A stretch of 64,000 bases of DNA. Origin: Zarea fungicola (Eukaryota; Ascomycota; Sordariomycetes; Hypocreales; Cordycipitaceae). A model generated the notes under the pieces. The model saw only the letters and a program-made list of their open reading frames with translations, did no database searches and was not told the DNA's origin. Position 1 is the stretch's first letter. Every line of letters starts with the position of its first letter. The DNA lies in NCBI GenBank assembly GCA_900169235.1, contig FWCC01000178.1:1-64000 (forward strand). The letters are read 5' to 3'. The position numbers and the translations under genes were made by a program. Positions 24,039 to 33,681 of this stretch are shown here, one piece after another.

Positions 24039-25223
24039 ATGACCGCAAGACCTTTCCAAGTTGGTATCGTAGGATACGGCTCGAGCGCCAAGACCCTCCA
24101 CATTCCATTCATCCAAGCCTCACCATGGTTTACGCTCCATTCAGTGGTGCAGCGCCAAGCTCCCACCAGCGCCATAGATGCCGGTGATAGTCTTGCCAAT
24201 ATAACTATTTATATGTCGTTCGATGATATGGTCAAGGATGATCAAGTTCAACTCGTCGTCATTGCCACGCCGCCCGAATCTCACTTTGAATTGGCTAGTC
24301 TTGCGCTCAACGCCAATAAACACGGTAAGCTTAACCCAAAGAGTTTCCCATAGGCTGAGTACACGAGCTAATTGTTTCCAGTTGTCGTTGAAAAACCGTT
24401 TACGCCCTCCTCCTCCGAGGCGGAGAAACTCATATCTCTGGCTAGGGAACGCAACCTCCTGCTCACTGTATATCATAACCGGCGATGGGACTCGGACTTT
24501 TTGACCTTACAGTCCCACGTAACTCAGGGTTTGCTAGGACGCATCGTCGAATTTGAATCACATTTCGATCGACATCGACCAAACCTCCTAGAAAATACGT
24601 GGAAAGCCCATCCTAGTCCTGGAAATGCGGGTATTTACGATCTTGGAACTCATTTGATTGACCAGGCTGTCCAGCTCTTTGGCATGCCTGCTCGAGTGAC
24701 AGGAATTATACAATCGCAGCGGACAACTGAAGTAAACACTACAAAACTGCAGGATAGTTTCACCATTCTGCTGCACTATGCCGATGGTCTTTTGGCGACG
24801 TTGAAGGCTGGTGTAGTATCTCCAGAGCGGCAGCAGCTCCGTTTCTGGGTCCGGGGAGCAGGTGGCTCATTTCGGAAACTCGGATTTGACATTCAAGAGT
24901 CACAGCTCAAAAGCGGCATGCAACCCACTGAGAGAGGATTCGGCATCGATGAAGAGGGAGATACCGACATGTGCTTTGTGACAAGGGTTCAGGCTGCTGG
25001 AGGCGTCTTGTCGTTGGCCGAGCACGCTGTACGCTGTTCGTCCATTGTAGCCCAGGGAAAAGCCACGTATGGCGAGTTTTATCGAAGACTGGCCACTGCT
25101 TTGGTCTGTGATGAAGTCGAACAGCTCCCAGTTTCTGCCGAGCAAGCAGCGCAGGTCATTCGGCTTGTTGAAATTGCGATTGAGAGCTCAAACTTGGGCA
25201 AGACTTTGTTAGTCCAGGAATAG
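24039..25223 (+). CDS. Gfo/Idh/MocA-family NAD(P)-dependent oxidoreductase
   Basis: Two exons (24039-24324, 24382-25223) give 375 residues. The intron splits the Val codon before VVEKP. The N-terminal Rossmann fold shows VGIVGYGSSAKTLH (about residues 5-18). The family motif EKPFTPSS follows VV at about 99, giving the catalytic-type EKP lysine. YDLGTHLIDQAVQLFG at about 190 is the usual second-domain signature, with its substrate-contacting Asp and His. These enzymes oxidise or reduce sugars, inositols and related compounds; the substrate here is unknown. The gene sits between the RON1-like regulator and the transporter in the GlcNAc block, so an amino-sugar derivative is a reasonable but untested guess. 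An upstream ATG at 24026 opens a 53-codon overlapping frame. Confidence 0.85.
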
Positions 25224-25620
25224 CAATCATGAAAGCTCAATACACCAGTTTTGACACCAATAAGCGGATTCTCATAAGCCGTTCAAGCTGTAGGAATCTA
25301 GTGTTTTTAAGTAAAGAGGATGGCCTTTTTGTTTATTTTGGTAATCTTCCTTGATCTACTTATTTTCTATTTTCCCCTCATTAATACTTTTGACTAGTGA
25401 GGCTAGGTGTTGCAGTCATTACGACCATCCCCGCGCCCTTTTCAATACAACCACTCCACAATCTCCATCATTTCACCATTTCTATTAACCGAATCGTTAG
25501 TTCATGCTCAAATCCCTTTCCGAATCTCTAGACCCGGCAGCGACACATCATCGCCAGAAAAACGTCCGCAGAGCAAAATAGCACTTAATTAGTGTGTTAA
25601 TTACGAAGGTCCGACACCCC

Positions 25621-25623
25621 TTT

Positions 25624-25655
<32 letters not shown>

Positions 25656-25671
25656 TTTTTTTTTTTTTTTT
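25621..25671. repeat. (TTTC)n microsatellite with poly-T tail
   Basis: About eight TTTC units followed by a T run of about 18, ending roughly 40 bases before the PhzF start codon. Its closeness to the start places it in the core promoter or 5' UTR of that gene. Length variation between strains would be expected. Confidence 0.9.
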
Positions 25672-25712
25672 AAAAACAAAAACAAAAATAAGCTGTGCAT
25701 AGAGGAAAAGAT

Positions 25713-26627
25713 ATGAAAGAATACCGCCTCTATCAAATAGACGCCTTCACGGATAAGCCGTTCACTGGCAATCCTGCTGGCGTCGTACCAGACGCCACAG
25801 GACTATCTGACGCCCAAATGCAGACGATTGCGCGTGAGATGAATGTCTCCGAAACAGCCTTTGTCTTTCCTCCGCCACCTGGCGCCCCCGAGACCTCCAA
25901 GATGACGGTGCGTTTCTTCACGCCGACAGTCGAAGTTCCGGTCTGCGGTCACGCCACCGTCGCCGCGCACTGGGTTCGCGCCTACGAAGGAGCACGGGAC
26001 GGGACGTACACGCAAGCCACAAAGGCAGGCGACATGGAGATTTTGGTTGACCGGAGCCGCGGCCAGACGCGTATCCAAATAACGCAGATGCCTGCCGTCT
26101 TCCACCCGCCCGTAGATGACGCCACACGAGAGGAGATTCGGTACGCCCTGGGTGCGCCAAGTCTCTCCGCGCTCGGCCCCGTGCAAATCGTGTCAACAGG
26201 CCACAGCAAGGTCATGGTGCCCCTGACCTCTCTGGATGTGCTTCATGGGCTGAAGCCGGACATGGCTCGGCTCGCACGCGTGAGTGCGCAAATCGGCTGC
26301 AATGGCTTCTTTACCTTTGTGCTGGCGGACCCTGGGGATGAATTTACGGCCCACGGTCGCATGTTTGGCCCCGCCGTTGGAATTGCTGAAGATCCCGTCA
26401 CGGGAAATGCGTGCGGACCGCTTGGTGCCTTCCTCGCTGAGCATAACATCATCTCCATAGCCGAAGACGAAACTGCTGAGCTCGCTGTGAGACAAGGAGA
26501 AGCCATGGGGAGACCCGGCACTGTCCATGTCAAGGTTGATCGTGCGGGAGAGACATTCAGAGTTCGCATCGCTGGCGACGCTGTGATCTTCTTCTCCACA
26601 ACATTTCAACTTCAGACGGCCGCTTAA
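25713..26627 (+). CDS. PhzF-family isomerase-like protein
   Basis: A single exon gives 304 residues, starting at the ATG of MKEYRLYQIDAF; codons upstream in frame are not ATG. The whole PhzF fold is present: DAFTDKPFTGNPAGV at the N-terminus, the catalytic-type Glu47 in NVSETAF, 'FFTPTVEVPVCGHATVAA' in the first half, and the matching EDPVTGNACGPLGAF in the second. Bacterial PhzF isomerises a phenazine precursor; most eukaryotic relatives have no known substrate. By eye it is intronless and richer in G+C than its neighbours, unlike nearly every other gene in the block, and reads like a bacterial protein. This hints at horizontal acquisition. No other phenazine gene is nearby, so phenazine synthesis is unlikely. 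Confidence 0.85.
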   Translation: MKEYRLYQIDAFTDKPFTGNPAGVVPDATGLSDAQMQTIAREMNVSETAFVFPPPPGAPETSKMTVRFFTPTVEVPVCGHATVAAHWVRAYEGARDGTYTQATKAGDMEILVDRSRGQTRIQITQMPAVFHPPVDDATREEIRYALGAPSLSALGPVQIVSTGHSKVMVPLTSLDVLHGLKPDMARLARVSAQIGCNGFFTFVLADPGDEFTAHGRMFGPAVGIAEDPVTGNACGPLGAFLAEHNIISIAEDETAELAVRQGEAMGRPGTVHVKVDRAGETFRVRIAGDAVIFFSTTFQLQTAA

Positions 26628-26802
26628 TCGAAAACTGTCTGGAGACTACTAGTACACCAACTAGGCTGCACATAGTTAAGGAATCTGCTTAATACATCTC
26701 GATATATAACATCTGACAGTACTAATTATATTCAACTTATGGTGCACATGCTATTGGCATGATAGTACAAGTTGCGTATCTGAGACTACCTGTAAATAGC
26801 AC

Positions 26803-28680
26803 TCAGACATCCTCAACATTGTGTACAGTTGGACCTTCTTGCATCTCTTCCTTTTTCCTTTCATCAATGCCATCTATGCCACCAAGAAATTCAAGATCAG
26901 CTGCGACCTCTGTGTGGCTATCCACTTTGAACCAAATGACTGGTGCCGCACACGCGAGACCGACAGCACACAATGCCCATGTGCTAGCAAAAATGCTCAT
27001 GTATGGTAGCTTGAGTGCATCCAAGCGATAGACAACAGCTGCGCCTGCAGACTGAATACTCTTGTAGAAACCTGCCAGAATGGCGAGCTTTCGGCTACTG
27101 TTGCTCAAAGCACCAAGCGTCCAGTAAACATATCTATTTTTTACGCCATCATCAGTACACCTACTCGCGGAACTGGGCAGGAGCAGCAGGCTATGTAAAG
27201 GGGAATCGTTCTGGTCGGAAGTACTTACGTCTGCCAGATGGCATCAAAAGCGCCAAAAGCAATGTACAGCACCACTAGGCCACCATAGCCCCCCGAGGTC
27301 CAATCCAGCTTGGTGTTCTCAGGACTGGCCGACTGCCGTGTGTATGTTTTTTGAAAAGCGTAACCACCTCCCCACACGCCCATGGTGAGTGCGAAGAGGC
27401 CGCCCAGACCGATGTGAGCCCGTGCCTTGCGGGTTGCATACGACGTATCGAGAAGCATACCAAATAGGTACGATGAAAATATTTGTGCAGACCAGTACAA
27501 TACGGAATTAAGAGATCGCGTTCGTACGTCGAAACGAGCGAGATTGAAGTCCTAGAAATTGAGTGTCAGACATGGACACAAATGGTGGACAGAAGAAGCC
27601 ACATACATTGAATTGATACGTATAAAACCAGTTAGATGCCAAAAACATGGGAAAGAGTGCAACAATATACGCATCTGTCCTAAGCACCTCGAACAGTCCA
27701 AGAAGCTCAGACTTCCATGTCGGATGCTGCATGACAAGTATCTTGGAGCCATCACGGCGCACAATCTTGTCGGCGTTGCAAATTGCCATTGAGAGTATAA
27801 ATCCTATCGCTGTAAGAACGATGAAAACAATATATGTATTGTCACTGACAGAACCACTGGAATTCGAATGGATACTCTGGGCGAGGGGAATGACGGAGCC
27901 AATCACTACAATATTTAAGGAGTCAATAAATCAGCCATCGTGTAACACGGGCCGAGAGGCTGCAGCACCGAGATGTGTATCCCAAAAGCAACAGGGGACA
28001 GCGTCACTCACCTCCGCCCATGTTGAAGATCATCCAGAAGATGCCAATGTATTTCCCTTTTTGATGCTCCATGGGGTATGAAATCATGATGACACTCTCG
28101 GCGGCCCATAGCAATGCAGCGCAGACCCCCAGAATAGCACCAGCCGCGATGACGAAAGCGCCATTCTTTGTGTGGTTGTAGGAAAGAAACGAAGCCACGT
28201 ACAGCGCATATCTGTTTTCACCAGAATCAGCAAATTGCACACAAGGCAGTTGTCCTGGTTGTGGTAGTACCCAAAGCACCCAAGACTGAGAGTCACTCGA
28301 ACTCCCAACTTATTGCAGACAGTGCCAGAAAAGAAGGCGACGACTGAAAAAGTTGAGTAGAGGGCAACGGTGGCATTGTTGGAGACGGTCGCGTCTAGTT
28401 GGCCTCCTCCACCCAGACCGCTGAGAGCATTGTACATTCCAGGACATCTAGATGACGATATCGATGTTAGACGATTCACGTATAATGGGAAAGATTAAGC
28501 TTTTTGTTACAAGAAAAATGCGAGGGCCACGAGTATGAGCTGTGCCATGGGGCTCGCGTAATGGGGGATCTTCAGAGGTCCAACTTTCAACTCGCGATAC
28601 CGCCATCCTTTGGCACTATCAGCAATCTCAGCCCTAACCTCTCCTTTTGACAAGGTTGCATCGTTATGGGTTGGCGACAT
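26803..28680 (-). CDS. ngt1: NGT1-like N-acetylglucosamine transporter (UNC-93-like MFS)
   Basis: Six exons: 28680-28511, 28447-28271, 28211-28012, 27905-27607, 27551-27229 and 27133-26803. They give 499 residues with phase kept at all five introns (55-106 nt). The protein has about eleven to twelve hydrophobic segments after a polar N-terminus of about 40 residues. Signature phrases include CPGMYNALSGLGGGGQ, 'LWAAESVIMISYPMEHQKGKY' and ASNWFYTYQFNDFNLARF. These are typical of fungal UNC-93/DUF895 transporters. From memory, Candida albicans Ngt1, a plasma-membrane GlcNAc:H+ symporter, belongs to this type and shares these blocks. Position beside nag3, dac1 and hxk3 supports GlcNAc uptake. The start is the MSPTHND ATG; a TTG seven codons earlier is not a start. 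Confidence 0.78.
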
Positions 28681-29021
28681 ATTCTGGAGATAGATTGACA
28701 ACTGTAGCTGTTGAACTGATGATAGAAACTGTCGTGGTTGTTTGCGTTATGCTGCTACAAAAGCAACAAATATCCATGCAGAGTGGTAATGGGACAAGAT
28801 CCGTGAACAGCTAGATCAACTAAAAAAGACTTCTTTATATACCTCCCACGTAGTTTAGAGGCCGTAAGGTTTGACAGCCTTTAGATATGGGGTATGGGGT
28901 ATGGGGTATGGCGTCTCTGGGCCGGGGTATGGAGACTCTGATGAGGCCTCTGATAGCGGCTGGTTGACACATGTTGCATTCGCATGTAACGCGATATATT
29001 TACAGTGGTATGACTGTTCAG
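28681..29021. promoter_or_regulatory. ngt1 promoter / nag3 3' region
   Basis: A 341-base gap between two minus-strand genes. It holds the ngt1 promoter and the nag3 3' UTR, plus a short G-rich tandem repeat described separately. No gene is seen. Confidence 0.45.
28886..28910. repeat. Tandem TATGGGG heptamer
   Basis: Three full TATGGGG units plus a partial fourth, with a further degenerate copy near 28924-28932. Lies between nag3 and ngt1. The spaced G4 runs on the plus strand could form a quadruplex, though only three perfect runs are present. It is not a fungal telomere repeat (TTAGGG). Confidence 0.7.
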
Positions 29022-31314
29022 CTAACTCCAATTTCCAAAATGGGCTGATGCATATCTTCTAAGCGACTCTTCAATCCCGATTCCCCTCCGATCCGGATCA
29101 ACTAGGACTTTGTCGATGTCGCTAGACGTGAGAGAGATTAACATCCCCAGTATTGTCTTGGTGCTGCTATTTCGAACCACAAATATCTTTCCACTTGGAA
29201 TCCTTGATAGAGATGAGAGAAATTCATTTTCTTGTGAAGCTGTGGGAAGTTTGCGCAATAGGTTTTCCGCTGCGGAACGGTCCCTTGCGTCGTTGTAAGC
29301 CTCTACCAGCCATGCCACCTTTGTACATGGCGATTCCTGCAGGCTTGATTTTCTGGACTTCTTAAATTGCCGTGCCAGCGCCAGAGGTGGCAAGTTAGTA
29401 CCGCTCAGTTGACCTGATAGTAGGCGGGCAATGTTTGTCAATGTTGGCATTGTTGAATCATACGCACAAATATATGCGCCAACGCTCACATCAATCAAAA
29501 AGTCGTGAGGGGAACTAAGGGCTACGACAACCAAAGGCTTTGATCTTCCGTCGGCCAGCGGCTCAACCCGACACTGCATGTTAGTGTGTTTGGTCACTCC
29601 ATATTGATAGCTGTTTCGAATGGCATCAGCCGTTAGGATGATGACTGCAGAAGATTGAGAAATGAGCTGTTCGTGCATTGGACGCAACCCATTACTCGAG
29701 TAGGAAGTATGGACTACGTGCTTCTTCAACCAACGGGCGAGAATTTCGCCAAAAGAGTGAAATCTGTCCTCTCCTGGCGCAAGTCGAGGCGACGCTGATG
29801 TTGATTTCGCATGATGCGGGGGCGTTTTCCCCGGCTCTCTTGTTGCTGTAGATGGAAACAGCGCCATTAAAGGTGTGAGTAGCAGTATTTGGGTGTTTTT
29901 GGGCAGATTTCTGATGCTCTCTAAGTTACTGTAGTCATCTCGCACAATGCTGATGGCACCTTCGTATGCCATTCTTGCCAGTGTGGCGTGTTCGTCAGCC
30001 AACGGTGCAAATCCAGATGGACCAGGTGGGTTTAACGCTCGATCCCATGAAGTGCATGCGTCTTTCATCATGTTTACTCTGTCGTTAGATTCGATAACAT
30101 CGCTCAAAGCCACACTGCCATCTTCAACAGCAAGTCTGAGGCCAGTTATACCCTCCATTTGAGCCTCATAGGAGGTGCAAATCATGGCCATGTCGCATCC
30201 CGCCCTAAATGCCATCGTGGCACCTTGCGATATGCCCATGTCTTGGCATAGAGCTTCCATGGCTAAACATTCTGACACAACTACGCCTTCAAATTGACAG
30301 TCGTTCCGTAGCATGCCCGTCACAACCGCCTTGTCTAAACAGGCATGCTTCACTTTCCTACCAGCAATGTTCATTGCCAGACCCCCGACAAGTACAGCAT
30401 CCATACCAGCCTGAATGCAAGCTCGAAATGGGATGAAAGCATGGCTCCTCATTTCTTCGCTGCTCGTATCAACGGAGGGAATGCTCGATTCAATGCCGTC
30501 AGGAAATTGGGCGTCACCGTATGAGGGGAAATGCTTGCCGCAGCAGGCCAAGCCGGCTGACTTGAACCCACGAACCGTCTCCAAACCATGGGTCAGGACG
30601 GTTATGGGATCATCACCATATGTGCGAACACCAATAGCTGACGCCCCAGAGGCTGACGAAACATCAAGGACCGGCCCAGTAATCCAGTTGATGCCCACGC
30701 ATCTCAGCTCGGCGGCAGACGCAGCTGCAACTCGACGTGTCATATCTGGAGAATTCAATGTGGCCATAGCCATGGCTGAAGGGAACTGTGTGATGAGTTG
30801 GTCATCGACAAGTGAGTTGATGCTTCCATTTTCTTGATCAATGGCTATGAGGAGAGGCCGTTTGTGTCCAGCGGCAAAAGCGCACCATTGCAGCGCGCTG
30901 ATGAGCTGCGTTGCCTGCTCAACAGCTATTGATGTCAATAAAATGTAAGCTCTAATAACATGAGTGCCCTGGATTCCCCCTTTATCTTTGTCTCTTCATT
31001 TTCTGGGCTGGATTACGGGGGGTGGATTATGTACATACATTGCAAGTTTTTGGAAGTCAATAGAATAGCACCGACATAATGGCTCTGTATTAACAATTGA
31101 ACCTTGCTATTGAGAGTAGTTCCAGCAAATCCGATGAGAAATAGATTCCCCAATGTCCTACATTTGATAAAATTAGAGGCGAGCGTCATAAGCAGGCGAA
31201 TAGACTATACCTTTGTATTTCATTTTGTTGGTCTGGGTTGCCTAGACCTTGGTTATCATCGACACAGGTTTCCATCCTAAGGGGGCTATTTCCACCTCTT
31301 CTGAGCTCATCCAT
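29022..31314 (-). CDS. nag3: Intracellular GH3 N-acetylglucosaminidase (NagZ-like) with partial GNAT domain
   Basis: Exons 31314-31211, 31157-31039 and 30925-29022 give 708 residues; introns are 53 and 113 nt. The small second exon restores the family start FLIGFAGTTLNSKVQLLIQ and HYVGAILLTSKNL. ATG 31275, 13 codons later, is an alternative start. No signal peptide is seen, so it is cytosolic. GH3 landmarks are IAIDQENG (about residue 104), then KHFPSYGD (205-212) where bacterial NagZ has KHFPGHGD. GVVVSECLAME (about 288-298) stands where the nucleophile Asp is expected. The last 100 residues begin a GNAT acetyltransferase fold but stop right after the acetyl-CoA loop (DRRGIGIEESL). It should release GlcNAc inside the cell if active. 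Divergent from dac1. Confidence 0.85.
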
Positions 31315-31861
31315 TGGTCGTTGGCCACACCAGCTAACAGGGACGACTCTGTAAGGCGCCTCTTGGTCGGCATTGATGCCGGGTAGTCTGCACAGTGTAT
31401 GCGGGATTCGACTCCCGTCCGATGAACAGTGCTTGTAACAGTAGAAAGTAAAGTGTATGTTTCTTGATCGAGCAACCAGATTATTGAAGGTATGCGGTTG
31501 CGATGGGGTGTGATGAGTCTGGTACAGCTATCCTATTGTGCCGGTCCTGATAACGTGTTGCGTTGCATTGGAATGTAACCCAAAGCGTCAAGTCATGGCC
31601 CACCCAACCAGTTACTATTTTCGTCGTACTGTGTTTAATAAGCTTAAAAACACTGTACAGACTGTACGGACTTACACCATGTTGCAGCTCCGAAACTGAT
31701 ATCTTGTTGCGCCGTAATAACACGCAGTCTAACAAAAACTATGACTCGCTAATTAAATATTTCCGAGTTGTATGCATTGAATTGAAGCATTGGCAAAATT
31801 CTGCCAAAGTCGACAGGGATCATCACTGTCACCATCACAGCGTTTCTCGACATATCCTACA
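31315..31861. promoter_or_regulatory. Divergent nag3-dac1 promoter
   Basis: 547 bases shared by the divergent nag3 (-) and dac1 (+) genes, so both are likely controlled together. No perfect Ndt80 element (CRCAAAW) was found by eye on either strand here. A repeated ACTGTAC half-palindrome occurs near 31650-31668. Confidence 0.5.
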
Positions 31862-33320
31862 ATGTCATACATCAAATTTACCAAAGGCCGCGTCGTGCAG
31901 GGCGCATACTTGGTCAATCGTGACATTTGGGTTGAATTAATCTCTGGCACTATCTGCAATCCACCGGAAAGTATTGCCTCTGAGCAGGTTGACGTTGTGA
32001 ATCTCAATGGGAAGATTCTGGCTCCTGGATTCATCGACATCCAGATAAATGGAGCATTTGGGTTTGACTTCTCCAATTCAGACTGCGTTTCGAATCCGGA
32101 ACGGTTTAAGTATGGGCTTCAGCAATTAAACTCTCGGCTCATTGAGACTGGTACCACAAGCTACTTACCCACTATGACAAGCCAGTTTACCAACACATAT
32201 CATCATGTAATCAATTCACTGGTAGCGCCGCCTTCCAAAAAAGAATCCAGTTTCTAATACACTCACAACAGGCTCTCCAGTTTCTTGGCCCTACAGGTGC
32301 GAAAAGAGACGCTGGCATCGGGGCGGAATCCCTCGGAGCACACTGCGAGGGGCCTTTCTTTGCTCATACCCAAAAGGGATGCCACAGCCCTGAGGCAATC
32401 CTGAGTTTGGGTAACACAAGCGGACCGGCGCTCGTGACAGAGGTGTATGGTGAGAAGAATCTCTTTCCCATGCAACCAGGAGGAGCCATCACAAACGTTA
32501 AAATGGTTACACTGGCACCTGAGCGCGATGGTGCGCTTGAGACAATTCGGAAACTCTCGCAGAACGGCATTGTCGCTAGCATTGGACACACAGCAGCCAC
32601 ATATGAGCAGGCCGTCCAGGGGGTCAAAGCTGGATCTAAGATGGTGACGCATCTCTTCAACGCTATGAACCAACTGCACCATCGCGAGCCGGGCATGTTT
32701 GGATTGATCGCTTCGTCCAAGGACCGCGTCTTTGATGAGCGCATGGATCTCGCGGACGATGGCCGGCCGTATTTTGGCATCATTGCCGATGGCATTCACC
32801 TGCATCCTTCGGCAATACGTCTTGCGTACAACGCTCACCCAGAAGGCCTGATTCTCATTACTGATGCCGTTATGTTCATGGGTATGGAGGATGGAACGTA
32901 CGAGTGGACAAATGGCCAGCACACAGTCAAGGAGGGAATGACGCTCAAATTGAAAGGCACCTCAACCCTTGCCGGCAGGTAAGCGACCGACTCCGAGGAA
33001 GAAAAAATCATAATTATTTGTCCCCTACCAGAGATCTCTACTGACTTTGCATGGTTAGCGCCATTGATCTTCCGAGTTGTGTCAACAATATGCTCCGTTG
33101 GACCGGGTGCTCTATTCCTTCGGCCATCAGAGCCGTCACTGTGGCCCCGGCAGAGGTTTTGGGCCTATCAGGTGTCAAAGGCTCTGTCATGCCCGGAGCA
33201 GATGCCGACTTGGTGATTCTGGAAGAAGTTTATGATGCAGATGGTTTCATCAAGCTGAACTTGAACCAGGTTTGGAAGTTTGGCAAATGTGTGTATAAAA
33301 TTGAAATAGTAACCATGTAA
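31862..33320 (+). CDS. dac1: N-acetylglucosamine-6-phosphate deacetylase
   Basis: Hydrolyses GlcNAc-6-phosphate to glucosamine-6-phosphate and acetate in the cytosol. Three exons (31862-32221, 32272-32978, 33059-33320) give 442 residues; introns are 50 and 80 nt with CTAAT and CTGAC branches. The start is the MSYIKFTKGRVV ATG. The amidohydrolase barrel is clear: APGFIDIQINGAFGFDF, the metal ligand Glu146 in CEGPFF, His226 in SIGHTAATYEQA, His247 in THLFNAMNQLHHREPG, and the catalytic Asp318 in LITDAV. The C-terminus has the metal-hydrolase ending GSVMPGADADLVIL. It is divergent from nag3 and followed by hxk3 361 bases downstream on the same strand. Confidence 0.95.
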
Positions 33321-33681
33321 GGGAGGACTAGACTAGACTAGACTGCTGAGAAGACGCGCTCCGTATTAACAGAGAATGTAAACATGAAATTTGATAACAA
33401 AAGGGCGGATACACATTTGCTCAGAATTTTAGTATATTCTAGAATTCGCCAGTTCTATTGCTAAGACACGACCATTCTCTTGTCACCAGTCACACTAGAA
33501 TGTGACCTCTGGTCTGGCGCAGCTTGGTGTAACACATTAGGAACTAGGGGTGGGCCGCTTATCACAGCTGAACATGGTATATACAGACTCGAGGAACTTG
33601 GGTCTTCTATATTTACCATAGTATGATACACAGTTTGTTATTAATTCGCACATCAGACTATCCGAGTTATCTAACTTTAAA
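33321..33681. promoter_or_regulatory. dac1-hxk3 intergenic region
   Basis: 361 bases between dac1 and hxk3, containing the dac1 3' UTR (a GACTA direct repeat at 33327-33342) and the hxk3 promoter. No further gene is seen. Confidence 0.45.

Noticed and set aside
25713..26627. Phenazine biosynthesis locus
   Set aside because: Only a PhzF-like protein is present. No other phenazine pathway enzyme is encoded nearby, and PhzF relatives are common without phenazine production.
31401..31418. tRNA-like T-arm (GCGGGATTCGACTCCCGT)
   Set aside because: No matching acceptor stem, D-arm or anticodon arm could be folded from the upstream 60 bases, and the position is the nag3 5' region.
31242..31475. 77-codon minus-strand frame in the nag3-dac1 region
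   Set aside because: It overlaps nag3 exon 1 in another phase. The nag3 frame there is supported by joining to FLIGFAG in exon 2, while this frame shows no homology.
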